From: Candidatus Hydrogenedens sp.
Lineage (GTDB): Bacteria; Hydrogenedentota; Hydrogenedentia; Hydrogenedentales; JAEUWI01
Assembly: GCA_016125095.1 (NCBI GenBank)
Contig: WGMK01000022.1
Location: 1-37,896 of the forward strand
Direction: 5' to 3'
DNA length: 37,896 nt
Below the pieces are notes generated by a model. The model did not search any database. It had not been told where the DNA came from and saw nothing but the letters and a program-made list of their open reading frames with translations. Below, in pieces: positions 14,730 to 22,792 of the stretch. Position 1 is the first letter of the stretch. Each line of letters begins with the position of its first letter. Made by a program: the position numbers and the translations under genes.

Positions 14730-16448
14730 GTGGGAACGCTCTTCAGCGCACTCGATATCGGCCGCGGCGGATTGCAGGTCGCCCAGGTCCAGCTCGACAC
14801 GGCCGGCCACAACATCGCCAGCGTGAACAAGGAAGGCTTTTCGCGGCAGCGCGTCGAGCTCTTGACCCGCGACCCGAACGTGAAGACCTACGGGGCCATC
14901 GGCCGCGGCGTGTATGTGAGCGGCATCGCGCGGCTGCGTGACCGCTTTCTCGATGTGGCTTACCGCCAGGAGAACTCGAGCCTGGGCAATGCGCAGCAGC
15001 AGGCGATCTACTTCCAGCGGCTCGAGGATATTTTCGACGAACCCGGTGACACGGGTCTCTCGACGCGCCTCAATCAGTTTTTCGATTCGCTGCAGGATTT
15101 CGCTGGGAATGTGGACGACGTGCCCACGCGCGTGGCCACCCTCGAGGAAGCGCAGGCGCTGGCCGGGGTTTTCAATGACGTCGATCGCCGCCTGCGGATT
15201 CTACGCACCAATGCGAACGACCAGATCAAGGATGCAGTAAAGGAAATCAATTCGCTTGCAGACCGCATCGCGGAACTGAACGACACCATTCTCGGCCTCG
15301 AGCTCTCCGGCAACACCGCGAACGATTTGCGCGACGATCGCGACTTGCTGCTCGACGAACTTTCCGGTCTGGCGAACATCAGTTTCAATGAACGCGACAA
15401 CGGGGTGGTCGACGTGCTCTTCGGCGGCGAACAGCTCGTCACGGGGAACCGCGTGAATGAACTTGAGACCGTGGCCAATCCTGCACTCGATCCCAACCGC
15501 AACGACCTGGTCGAAGTGCGCTACGTGGCCTCGGGTTCGGTCATCACGCCGCGGGACGGCGAGCTTGCCGGGCTTTTCCAGATACGCGATGTGGAACTCG
15601 CGGGCGTCGAGAACCGCGCAGATGATCTTGCGCGCGAACTCATCCGCAATATGAACTCGCTGCAGGCTTCCGGCCGCGGATTGGCTCCCTACAGCGGAGC
15701 CATAACAACGAGCAATCCGGTGTCGGGTAATACGACGCCGTTCAACAGCGCCGGGCTCCCGTTTCCGGTTAACAACGGCTCTTTCGACATTCAGGTGTAC
15801 GATAACGCGGGGAATCTGGTCGAGACGGTTTCAGTGGGAATCCTCGCATCGGTCGCGCCGCCGCTGCAGACCACGCTCAGCGTGCTGCAGTTCCAGATTG
15901 ACCTGAGCCCGAACCTGAATACCACCTTGAATCCGGATGGCACCCTGACGATTTCACCGATTGCAGGGCGCACCTTTACCTTCGCCAACGATACTTCGGG
16001 CGCACTCACGGCGCTGGGCCTCAACACCTTTTTTAACGGCAGCGAGGCCGGCAGCATCCGGGTCAACCAGACACTCGTTGATCAACCGGAGTTGGTCAGT
16101 TCGGGTTCGGACCCCGACCTCACGGTGACCGGCGACAACAGCATCGCGCTGCAGATGGCACAGCTGCGGGATGCGAATATCCTGGATGGCGGCACGCAGA
16201 ACTTCAACCAGTTCTACGAGACGACATTGGTCGAAGTCGGCATCAACAGCCGGGCCAATGAGCAGCTGCTGGCCGTGCAGGAGAACGCCGCACAGGACTT
16301 CGACTTCCGCCGCCAGGAAGTGTCGGGCGTCAGCATCGATGAAGAGATCACCCAGTTGATTCAGTTCCAGCGTGCCTTCGAGGCCTCGGCCCGGGTTATC
16401 ACCGTGGCAGACAACCTGCTCGGCACCCTCATCGACCTTGTGAGATGA
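14730..16448 (+). CDS. flgK: Flagellar hook-associated protein 1, FlgK
   Basis: A 572-residue FlgK, the first junction protein between hook and filament. The N-terminus (VGTLFSALDIGRGGLQVAQVQL, then TAGHNIASVNKEGFSRQRVEL) is the flagellar rod/hook N-terminal helix with the ANxNTPGYSRQ-like motif, and the C-terminus (EEITQLIQFQRAFEASARVI then TVADNLLGTLIDLV) the matching C-terminal helix. These coiled-coil ends and the ~570-residue length are normal. I choose GTG 14730, with AAAAGGA 6 nt before it, because family members begin exactly there (MSxLFSALNIA...); the frame is open back to 14646. No other flagellar gene lies in the window, so it is separated from a flagellar locus or heads a small dispersed unit. 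Secretion is through the flagellar export apparatus. Confidence 0.92.
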   Translation: MGTLFSALDIGRGGLQVAQVQLDTAGHNIASVNKEGFSRQRVELLTRDPNVKTYGAIGRGVYVSGIARLRDRFLDVAYRQENSSLGNAQQQAIYFQRLEDIFDEPGDTGLSTRLNQFFDSLQDFAGNVDDVPTRVATLEEAQALAGVFNDVDRRLRILRTNANDQIKDAVKEINSLADRIAELNDTILGLELSGNTANDLRDDRDLLLDELSGLANISFNERDNGVVDVLFGGEQLVTGNRVNELETVANPALDPNRNDLVEVRYVASGSVITPRDGELAGLFQIRDVELAGVENRADDLARELIRNMNSLQASGRGLAPYSGAITTSNPVSGNTTPFNSAGLPFPVNNGSFDIQVYDNAGNLVETVSVGILASVAPPLQTTLSVLQFQIDLSPNLNTTLNPDGTLTISPIAGRTFTFANDTSGALTALGLNTFFNGSEAGSIRVNQTLVDQPELVSSGSDPDLTVTGDNSIALQMAQLRDANILDGGTQNFNQFYETTLVEVGINSRANEQLLAVQENAAQDFDFRRQEVSGVSIDEEITQLIQFQRAFEASARVITVADNLLGTLIDLVR

Positions 16449-16544
16449 TTCTTCACTATATCACCAATAGGCCACGAGGTGCAAAATCCCTCTGAAGTAC
16501 CTGTTGGGTCCGTCCGGTTTATTTGTGACTCAATTTCGGAATTG

Positions 16545-16553
16545 TGCTAGACT
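16545..16553 (+). promoter_or_regulatory. Possible extended -10 promoter
   Basis: TGCTAGACT is an extended -10 (TGN plus TAGACT), about 105 bp upstream of the GTG of the next gene. A TTGTGA lies 19 bp before the hexamer, a loose -35. The 209-bp gap holds no clear terminator after flgK. Confidence 0.35.
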
Positions 16554-16657
16554 GCGCCAGAAGAGTTTGTGGCAGGGTCTGGGCCGTGCGCGATTGCGCC
16601 GGCGCGCCGCGGGTATGGCGTGGGAACGGGCCCGGCGAAAGACGTGAGGTGTTTCCA

Positions 16658-18223
16658 GTGAAACGAGTTAAATCCCTCTGTTGCGCACTGCTGCTGGCGA
16701 TAGCCCTGCTGGTGCCGCAAGCCGCCCAGGCGCAGACCAACCCCTGCGCCGACTTCGCGGTGTTCAGCGTACGACTGATCGTGGATGCGGTCGGCGACGA
16801 TCTCCGCTCGTTCCTCGAACTGCTGTCGGCCAACGTGGCCGACATCAACGGCAGTTTCGACATCAACGATCGCGGCTCCTCGCTCGTCATCACGCTATTC
16901 GGCAATGACATCCGCGACGCGACGGGCGAGATGGCGATCATCGCGGAGATGATCAAGAGCCCGAACACCTACGCTGGACGCGACCTCGTTCATACCCCGG
17001 CGGAAGTGCAAGCGGCCTACACTCGCAATTTCGAGCAGATAAAGAAGGACATTGGCGTAGGGCCCGAGCAGCCGAACTTGGCGGGCATTATCGCGCTCGT
17101 TCCGCAGCTTCCGCGCGTGTTCACATTTTATTCGCTGCTTGGCAGTCCGGATGATACCTCGGAGGTTCCGGATGCCGAGGCCGAGCAGAATCCGGACGAC
17201 ATCGCCGTGTTCGGCACGGGCGCCTTCGGTATTCTCAAGGCGATTTTCGCGCTGCTGGGTCCGACCGTTGAAGAAGAATTCGGCGCCAACTTCGCCAATC
17301 AGGACCTCGACCCCGCGACCTATACCTTTCTCACCGGTCTGCAGGACGACGCGGACATGGACAAAGACGGCGCGAGCAACCTGTGCGAGGCGCTCGCCTT
17401 CGGCCGTAAGAAGTGCGATGGCTCTTTCGATACGAATTATCCCGGCATCACCTCGCAGGGGGGCGTAAACAACATCGACTTCGTGAAGGCGGCGCTCGAC
17501 CCCACGATTGTTCCGGTCGGCTGCTTCGAGGTTGCCGAGGAAGACGATTGCCGCATCGAAATGCTGGCCGCGAACGTGAAGCCGAACCCGTCTGCGTCGA
17601 CGGCCTTCGGTCAGGCGCGCTTCCGCCGCTTCGTCAACAACGTGACCGGCGAAGAGCGCTATGTGTTGAACTTCCTGCATACGCTCGAGACGCCCTCCGA
17701 TCAGATTCCGAAGGTGCAGATACGGCTCGGCGGGCCCGATGAAAACGCCACCGCGCCCTTCATCGACCTTGGCCAGGCGAATCCGGCCAACTGGGAAATC
17801 TTCCTTACCGTCAATCAGGTCGAGATGCTCCAGCGCAACCAGACGTACATCTCGATCTTTCTGGCCGATGGTACTGAGCAGCTGCGCGGCAACATCACCT
17901 GCGGCATTGTCGCGCCGCCGCCGCCGGTGCCGCACGATGCCGACACCAACCAGGACTTCTTTATCTCGGAGACCGAGGTGCAGGCCGTGTTCGAGCTGGC
18001 CGGCCAGGGCGGCTACTCCTGCGATGTCGATGGCTTCCAGGCCGGCACGGCGGGCGGACAGAACTGCGAGCCGCACGACCTCGACTACTTGCCGCAGGAC
18101 TGGAAGATCGAACTGCCGGAATTGCTCCGACTCGTGCAGCTGTCGAAGGCCCCCAACGGCTACGTCGACTGCTCGTTCTACGACGACACCGCCGAGGACG
18201 GCTACTGCATCGAGCTGAACTGA
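16658..18223 (+). CDS. Secreted protein of unknown function with dockerin/EF-hand-like C-terminal segments
   Basis: A 521-residue exported protein. Residues 1-27 are a signal peptide (KRVKSLCCALLLAIALLVP, cleavage near AQA-Q). The middle is not recognised. Near residue 230 a calcium-loop-like DADMDKDGASNLCEA occurs. The C-terminus has two further units: DADTNQDFFISETEVQAVFE...GYSCDVDG and then CEPHDLDYLPQDWKIELPEL followed by LRLVQLSKAPNGY...DGYC, paired loop-helix units like dockerin or EF-hand repeats that end many exported proteins in PVC-like and Hydrogenedentota genomes (recollection, not a search). GTG 16658 is chosen since it starts the signal peptide and has GAGGTG upstream; the frame is open to 16544. 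Even-numbered cysteines suggest disulfides. It ends 34 bp before neuB but is probably unrelated. Confidence 0.75.
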   Translation: MKRVKSLCCALLLAIALLVPQAAQAQTNPCADFAVFSVRLIVDAVGDDLRSFLELLSANVADINGSFDINDRGSSLVITLFGNDIRDATGEMAIIAEMIKSPNTYAGRDLVHTPAEVQAAYTRNFEQIKKDIGVGPEQPNLAGIIALVPQLPRVFTFYSLLGSPDDTSEVPDAEAEQNPDDIAVFGTGAFGILKAIFALLGPTVEEEFGANFANQDLDPATYTFLTGLQDDADMDKDGASNLCEALAFGRKKCDGSFDTNYPGITSQGGVNNIDFVKAALDPTIVPVGCFEVAEEDDCRIEMLAANVKPNPSASTAFGQARFRRFVNNVTGEERYVLNFLHTLETPSDQIPKVQIRLGGPDENATAPFIDLGQANPANWEIFLTVNQVEMLQRNQTYISIFLADGTEQLRGNITCGIVAPPPPVPHDADTNQDFFISETEVQAVFELAGQGGYSCDVDGFQAGTAGGQNCEPHDLDYLPQDWKIELPELLRLVQLSKAPNGYVDCSFYDDTAEDGYCIELN

Positions 18224-18257
18224 GCTGAGCGGTGCGCGACGTGCGAGAGAATTCCGC

Positions 18258-19130
18258 ATGACCGCGCCGCCGTATCTCATCGCTGAAATCGGCTGCAATC
18301 ACTGCGGCGATTTCCCGCATGCCGAAGAGCTCATTCGTGTCGCCGCGGAATTCTGCAAGGTGCCGTGCGTCAAGTTTCAAAAGCGCGCGCCGCGCGAGGT
18401 GCTCACACCGGACGAGTACGACGCGCCGCATCCCAACCCGCGTAATTCCTACGGCGACACCTACGGCGAACACCGCGAGGCGCTCGAGTTCACGCTGGAC
18501 CAGCACCGCGAGCTGAAGGCGTTGTGCGACGCGCTGGGTGTGGACTACAGCTGCTCGGTGTGGGACTTGACGTCCGCGCGGGAAATCGCCTCGCTGCAGC
18601 CGAAGCTGATCAAGATTCCGTCCGCCTGCAACACCTGGTTCGAATTGGCCGAGGTGCTTTGCGCCGAGTACGGCGGCGAGATCCACGTGTCGACCGGCAT
18701 GACGGCGCCGGAAGAGATCGATGCCATCGTCGCGTTCTACGAACGGCGGCAGCGGGCCGGCGACCTCGTGCTCTACCACTGCACCTCGGGCTATCCCGTG
18801 CCCTTCGACGATGTGAACCTGCTGGAGATTCCGCGCCTCTGCGAACGCTATGGCGACCGCGTTAGGGGCATCGGATTCTCGGGGCACCACCTGGGCATCT
18901 CGGTGGACATCGCAGGCTTCGCGCTGGGCGCGGGCTATATCGAGCGGCACTTCACGCTGGACCGCACGCAAAAGGGCACCGACCATGCGGCCTCGCTCGA
19001 GCCGGACGGCCTGCGCCGCCTCTGGCGCGACATGCAGGCCACGCAGCGGGCGCTGAAGACGAAGGCGAAGGACGTGCTCGATATCGAAGAGCCGCAGCGC
19101 GCCAAGCTGAAGTGGGACCGCAACGCATGA
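18258..19130 (+). CDS. neuB: NeuB-family nonulosonic acid synthase lacking the SAF domain
   Basis: A 290-residue TIM-barrel sialic-acid synthase that condenses phosphoenolpyruvate with a six-carbon sugar (ManNAc or its 6-phosphate, or a related hexosamine) to a nine-carbon acid. Family marks are AEIGCNHCGD at the N-terminus, VKFQKR, KIPSACN, STGMTAPEEI, LYHCTSGYP and GFSGHHLGISVDIAGFALGA followed by YIERHFTLDRTQKGTDH. The usual ~60-residue C-terminal antifreeze-like SAF domain, which closes the partner active site in classical NeuB dimers, is absent: the protein ends with KLKWDRNA. It overlaps the next gene by 4 bp (ATGA), so the two are translationally coupled. Because the next gene carries a HAD phosphatase, a phosphorylated product (9-phosphate) is plausible. 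Confidence 0.88.
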   Translation: MTAPPYLIAEIGCNHCGDFPHAEELIRVAAEFCKVPCVKFQKRAPREVLTPDEYDAPHPNPRNSYGDTYGEHREALEFTLDQHRELKALCDALGVDYSCSVWDLTSAREIASLQPKLIKIPSACNTWFELAEVLCAEYGGEIHVSTGMTAPEEIDAIVAFYERRQRAGDLVLYHCTSGYPVPFDDVNLLEIPRLCERYGDRVRGIGFSGHHLGISVDIAGFALGAGYIERHFTLDRTQKGTDHAASLEPDGLRRLWRDMQATQRALKTKAKDVLDIEEPQRAKLKWDRNA

Positions 19131-20296
19131 AGCTGGTGGCGCTGGTTCCCGCGCGCGGCGGCAGCAAGGGCATTCCGGGCAAGAACATCCGTCCCTTCTG
19201 CGGCAAGCCCCTGCTCTATTGGGTCTGTCGCGCGGCCGAGGACTGCGACACCATCGCCGAGACCTATGTCGCCACCGACGACGAGGCCATCGCCGCGGCC
19301 GTGCGTGCGCTGGGTTTGAGCAAGGTCCGCGTGATCGCGCGCGCGCCCGAAACGGCGACCGACGCCGCGAGTACCGAGTCCGTGCTGCTCGATTTCGCGC
19401 AGCGCGTCGAGTTCACCCACCTCGCACTCCTGCAGGCAACCTCTCCCCTGCTCACTTCAAACGACCTGGCACAAGGCTGCGCGCGGGTGCTGGAAGGCCA
19501 ATGCGACAGCGCCTTTTCGGCGGTGCGGCAGAAGCGCTTCCGCTGGACCGCGCAGCCCGATGGCAGCGCGATACCGGAAAACTACGACCCGCAGCATCGT
19601 CCGCGCCGTCAGGATTACGACGGCTTTCTGGTAGAAAACGGCGCGTTCTACGTGACTTCGCACGAGCGGCTGCTGGAATCGCGATGCCGCATGAGCGGGC
19701 GCATCGAAGCCATCGAGATGCCGGAAGACACCTACTTCGAGCTGGACGATCTCTTCGACTGGACGATCATGGAAGGCCTGATGCGGCGCCGCGAACAGGT
19801 GGCGCGCGGCGATTTGCAGGCGCGCATCCGCGGACTGCGGCTGGTGGCTTCCGATGTGGACGGCTGCCTCACCGACAGCGGCATGTACTACGGCGAGCAA
19901 GGCGACGAGCTGAAAAAATTCAGCACGCGCGACGGCATGGGCTTCCGGCTGCTGCAGGAAGCGGGGTTCGATACCGCCATCATCACGCTGGAAAACACAC
20001 AGCTGATGCAGCGGCGCGCAGCGAAGATGAAGGTGCCCGAACTGCACCAGGGCGCGGAAGACAAGGTGTCGGTGATGACCGCCATGCTCGCGCCGCGCGA
20101 CTATAGCTGGGAACATGTGGCCTACCTGGGCGACGACATTGGCGACATAGAACTGCTCAAGCGCGCGGGCGTATCAGCTTGTCCGGCCGACGCCATTCCG
20201 GCTGTGCGCAGCATCGTGGATATCGTGCTCGATACGCCGGGCGGCTCTGGCGCTTTCCGCGAATTCGCCGAGCTCATCCTCGCGGGCGCGCGCTAA
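19127..20296 (+). CDS. neuA: CMP-nonulosonate cytidylyltransferase fused to a KdsC-like HAD phosphatase
   Basis: A 389-residue fusion. Residues 1-~230 are a NeuA-type cytidylyltransferase that activates a nonulosonic acid with CTP: VALVPARGGSKGIPGKNI at the N-terminus and LLQATSPLL, plus FLVENGAFYV, are signature elements. Residues ~237-389 are a KdsC-like HAD phosphatase: LVASDVDGCLTDSGMYY with the DxD nucleophile, FSTRDGMGFRLL, and the late YLGDDIGDIELL metal-binding acidic motif. The same architecture is known in vertebrate CMAS, and the two activities work together in 9-phosphate sialic or KDN routes. The ATG overlaps the neuB stop (ATGA). Dephosphorylation of a nonulosonate-9-phosphate followed by CMP activation is the natural reading; the sugar identity is unknown. 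Confidence 0.9.
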   Translation: MKLVALVPARGGSKGIPGKNIRPFCGKPLLYWVCRAAEDCDTIAETYVATDDEAIAAAVRALGLSKVRVIARAPETATDAASTESVLLDFAQRVEFTHLALLQATSPLLTSNDLAQGCARVLEGQCDSAFSAVRQKRFRWTAQPDGSAIPENYDPQHRPRRQDYDGFLVENGAFYVTSHERLLESRCRMSGRIEAIEMPEDTYFELDDLFDWTIMEGLMRRREQVARGDLQARIRGLRLVASDVDGCLTDSGMYYGEQGDELKKFSTRDGMGFRLLQEAGFDTAIITLENTQLMQRRAAKMKVPELHQGAEDKVSVMTAMLAPRDYSWEHVAYLGDDIGDIELLKRAGVSACPADAIPAVRSIVDIVLDTPGGSGAFREFAELILAGAR

Positions 20297-21400
20297 ATGG
20301 ATTGGCCGCCCACCTGCCGCGCGGCCGTGTTTCACGGGCCGGGCCAGCCGCTTACCCAGGAAGAGATCCCCCTGCCGCGCACGCTCGAACCTGGCACCGC
20401 GCTTGTGCGTATCACCATGAGCACCATCTGCGGTTCCGATTTGCACACCATCGACGGCCGTCGCACCGAGCCCTCGCCGCTGATCCTCGGCCATGAGATC
20501 GCGGGCATCGTCGCGGGCCTGGGCGAAGGGCTCGACTGCGACTACGACGACCAGCCACTGGCGGTGGGCGATCGCGTGACCTGGAGCATCGCCGCATCGT
20601 GTGGCGACTGTTTCTATTGCGAACACGATCTGCCGCAGAAGTGCCTGGTGTTGAAGAAATACGGCCACACGGCGCTGCAGGAAGCCCCGCAATTGACGGG
20701 CGGCTACGCGGAATACGCCGTGCTTTTTCCCGGCACAGCTATCTTCAGGCTGCCCGATACGCTCGCGGATGCCGTGGCTGCGCCGGCCAACTGCGCCTTG
20801 GCGACGGTCGCGCATCTCTACGAAAGCGTCGGCGGGGTGCAGTCCGGCGAATGCGTGCTGGTGCAGGGCGCGGGCATGCTGGGGCAATACCTGGTGCCGC
20901 TGCTGCTCGAGGCGGGCGCGGGTTCGGTCGTGGTGGCCGACCTGAACGAAGCGCGCCTGCAGATGGCGCAGCGTTTCGGGGCTGATCACACGTTCAACCT
21001 GTCCGGACAGCCCGTGGCGCGCGTGCTGCGCTGTGTGCGCGAACTTACCAACGGCCGCGGGGCCGACGTCGCATTCGAGGTCTGTGGACATCCGGGGGTG
21101 ATGGCCTGGGGCGTCGAGGCGCTCCGCATCGGCGGTCGCTATGGCGTGGCAGGACTGGTCACGCCCGGCGCGAAATTCGAGCTGGACGGCAACACCCTGA
21201 CGCGCAAGTGTCTCACCCTGACGGGCGTACACAACTACGCGCCGCGCCACCTGCACGACGGCCTCGCGTTCCTCGAAGCTACGCACGCCCGGTATCCCTA
21301 CGAGGCGTTGGTCGGCGCGGAATTCTCGCTGGACGAAATCGGCGCCGCCATCGACGAGGCCCGCAGCGGCCGGCACCTGCGCGTGGCCGTACGGCCGTAG
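20297..21400 (+). CDS. Zinc-dependent medium-chain dehydrogenase (alcohol/polyol type)
   Basis: A 367-residue MDR enzyme. The catalytic zinc ligands are Cys45 (ICGSDLH) and His66-Glu67 (GHEIAG). The structural zinc site has four cysteines, 102, 105, 108 and 116 (CGDCFYCEHDLPQKC). The NAD(P) Rossmann motif GAGMLG follows, after APANCALATVAHL. That segment resembles alcohol dehydrogenases associated with phosphonate metabolism (HpnZ-like), but the substrate cannot be assigned. The ATG follows the previous stop with no gap, so it belongs to the neu operon and may oxidise or reduce a sugar precursor or the nonulosonate. A general sugar-alcohol dehydrogenase is equally possible. It converges with the alpha/alpha-barrel gene across a repeat-filled gap. 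Confidence 0.82.
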   Translation: MDWPPTCRAAVFHGPGQPLTQEEIPLPRTLEPGTALVRITMSTICGSDLHTIDGRRTEPSPLILGHEIAGIVAGLGEGLDCDYDDQPLAVGDRVTWSIAASCGDCFYCEHDLPQKCLVLKKYGHTALQEAPQLTGGYAEYAVLFPGTAIFRLPDTLADAVAAPANCALATVAHLYESVGGVQSGECVLVQGAGMLGQYLVPLLLEAGAGSVVVADLNEARLQMAQRFGADHTFNLSGQPVARVLRCVRELTNGRGADVAFEVCGHPGVMAWGVEALRIGGRYGVAGLVTPGAKFELDGNTLTRKCLTLTGVHNYAPRHLHDGLAFLEATHARYPYEALVGAEFSLDEIGAAIDEARSGRHLRVAVRP

Positions 21401-21420
21401 TTCCGGCATAGGCGCCAAGA

Positions 21421-21438
21421 GGTGGGCCGAGGCCCACC
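21421..21438. repeat. Short palindrome, copy 1 (GGTGGGCC-GA-GGCCCACC)
   Basis: An 8-bp perfect stem with a 2-nt centre, the first of two identical copies in the 159-bp gap between convergent genes; both are preceded by CCAAGA. It could stop transcripts from the neu operon but lacks a T-tract. Confidence 0.8.
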
Positions 21439-21472
21439 CTACGGGCAACTCGCTATCCCTCTTTCCTTCCCC

Positions 21473-21506
21473 TTCTTCTCCGTGATCTCTGTGCCTCTGT
21501 GGTGAA
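21473..21506. repeat. CACAGAGGCACAGAG-type dispersed repeat
   Basis: The stretch reads on the minus strand TTCACCACAGAGGCACAGAG then ATCACGGAGAAGAA. This purine-rich sequence is recalled as a dispersed repeat common in Planctomycetes, Verrucomicrobia, cyanobacteria and other genomes. It lies between the two copies of the GGTGGGCC palindrome. Confidence 0.6.
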
Positions 21507-21538
21507 TCCCCATTCGCAAAGTAGCCCATGCACCAAGA

Positions 21539-21556
21539 GGTGGGCCGAGGCCCACC
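21539..21556. repeat. Short palindrome, copy 2 (GGTGGGCC-GA-GGCCCACC)
   Basis: Identical to the copy at 21421-21438 and only 3 bp from the stop of the minus-strand alpha/alpha-barrel gene. No T-tract follows on either strand. Confidence 0.8.
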
Positions 21557-21559
21557 TCG

Positions 21560-22792
21560 CTACCGCGCGCGTTCGGCGCTGAGGCATTCGGTGAGCGCCC
21601 AGTAGAGCCAGGCGACGCCCCAGCGGGGGTAGATGATTTTACTCGTGAACCCGGGGTAAAGGCGGTACCAGGGCGCGTTGGTGTCGCGGTCGCGCAGGTA
21701 GAACCAGGTCCAGCGGACGACAAAGGTGGCGATGCCGCGCGCGCCGAGCACGTCGTCGCTGAGCACCGAGGGGCACAGGATGCCCTCGGCGCAGGCGTGG
21801 ATGTCGACCGGGAATTTACCGTAGCCGTTGACGGGCGCCCAGGTGCCCTGCTCGAAGAGGTGTTCTTTGTAGTAGGCGAAGCCCTTGCGCACGGCGCGGC
21901 CGATGCGATCGTCGTCGTGCAGTTTGCCGATGGCGTGCAGCGAGCGCAGCACGTAGCCGGTGTGGTGGTGGTCGATGAGGCTCAGTAGCCCCTTCTCGTA
22001 GGGGTCGCCCTCGTGCCAGTCGCCGTAGGCCCATGCGCCGTCGCCGCGCTGGCGGGCGAGCGTAAACTCCAGCGCGGGCAGGGCGGCAACGCGGAATGCG
22101 GCATCGCCCGTAAGCGCGTGCGCGCGCAGCAGGTGCTCCACCACCAGCAGGTTGGCGTTGTGCACGCGGCGGCGGTCGCTGGGGGTATAGGCAAAGCAAT
22201 ACGAGCCATCACCGCTATCGAGCCGGGGCAGGCCCTCGAGCAGAAATCGCGCGACGGACACCGCATGATCCGCGTACGCGGGTTCGCCGGTGAGCGCGTG
22301 AAAGCGGTAGAAGGCATCGCCCGCGATGGCGCACACAACGCCGATTGGCGTGCCCGCGGGCGTGTGCAGCCCCTTGGCTTCGATGTCGAAGGGATAGCCC
22401 CAGCAGAGTCCGGGCTGGTCCGGCGTGGCGTGCTCGAGCAGCCAGTCGAGGTGCGCGCGGGCCTGGTCGAGGTAGCGCGCCTCCTGGGTCAATTCGTGCA
22501 GCCGCATCTTGCCCATCGCCACGAGGGCGTAGGCCTTCGCGTTGTGTGTCGGCTGAATGCCCAGCGCGCGGCGCGCGGCGTTGGGGAAACGATCGCAGAG
22601 GGCGGTGGTGGCCTTGCGCGCGAGCGGGTAGTACTGGGCGCGGCGTATCCAGGGGTGCTGCTTCACGTCGAAAGGGTCGAAGCCACCGAGGCCGTTCGCG
22701 TCGATCCAGGCGTCGAGCTGGGCGCACCATTCCTGCACGAGGGCGCGGTGCGGGTCGTTCGACGGCTGCATCGGCCCGGTGGCTTTTTTCAC
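21560..22792 (-). CDS. Alpha/alpha-barrel protein of polysaccharide clusters (function unknown)
   Basis: A 410-residue protein rich in repeated amphipathic helix pairs: YALVAMGKMRLHELTQEARY, AIAGDAFYRFHALTGEPAYA, HNANLLVVEHLLRAHALTGD and GYVLRSLHAIGKL, each a helical hairpin of the six-hairpin glycosidase or prenyltransferase/squalene-cyclase-like toroid. No signal peptide is seen, so it is probably cytoplasmic. Similar proteins occur in exopolysaccharide loci (VpsJ-like, from memory), and some relatives are mislabelled as delta-aminolevulinic acid dehydratase. I choose GTG 22792, which overlaps the stop of the wecA-like gene as GTGA with GGAAGAG upstream; ATG 22771 is an alternative without a ribosome site. 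It is the last gene of a three-gene overlapping operon. Catalytic activity is unknown. Confidence 0.75.
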   Translation of the reverse strand: MKKATGPMQPSNDPHRALVQEWCAQLDAWIDANGLGGFDPFDVKQHPWIRRAQYYPLARKATTALCDRFPNAARRALGIQPTHNAKAYALVAMGKMRLHELTQEARYLDQARAHLDWLLEHATPDQPGLCWGYPFDIEAKGLHTPAGTPIGVVCAIAGDAFYRFHALTGEPAYADHAVSVARFLLEGLPRLDSGDGSYCFAYTPSDRRRVHNANLLVVEHLLRAHALTGDAAFRVAALPALEFTLARQRGDGAWAYGDWHEGDPYEKGLLSLIDHHHTGYVLRSLHAIGKLHDDDRIGRAVRKGFAYYKEHLFEQGTWAPVNGYGKFPVDIHACAEGILCPSVLSDDVLGARGIATFVVRWTWFYLRDRDTNAPWYRLYPGFTSKIIYPRWGVAWLYWALTECLSAERAR

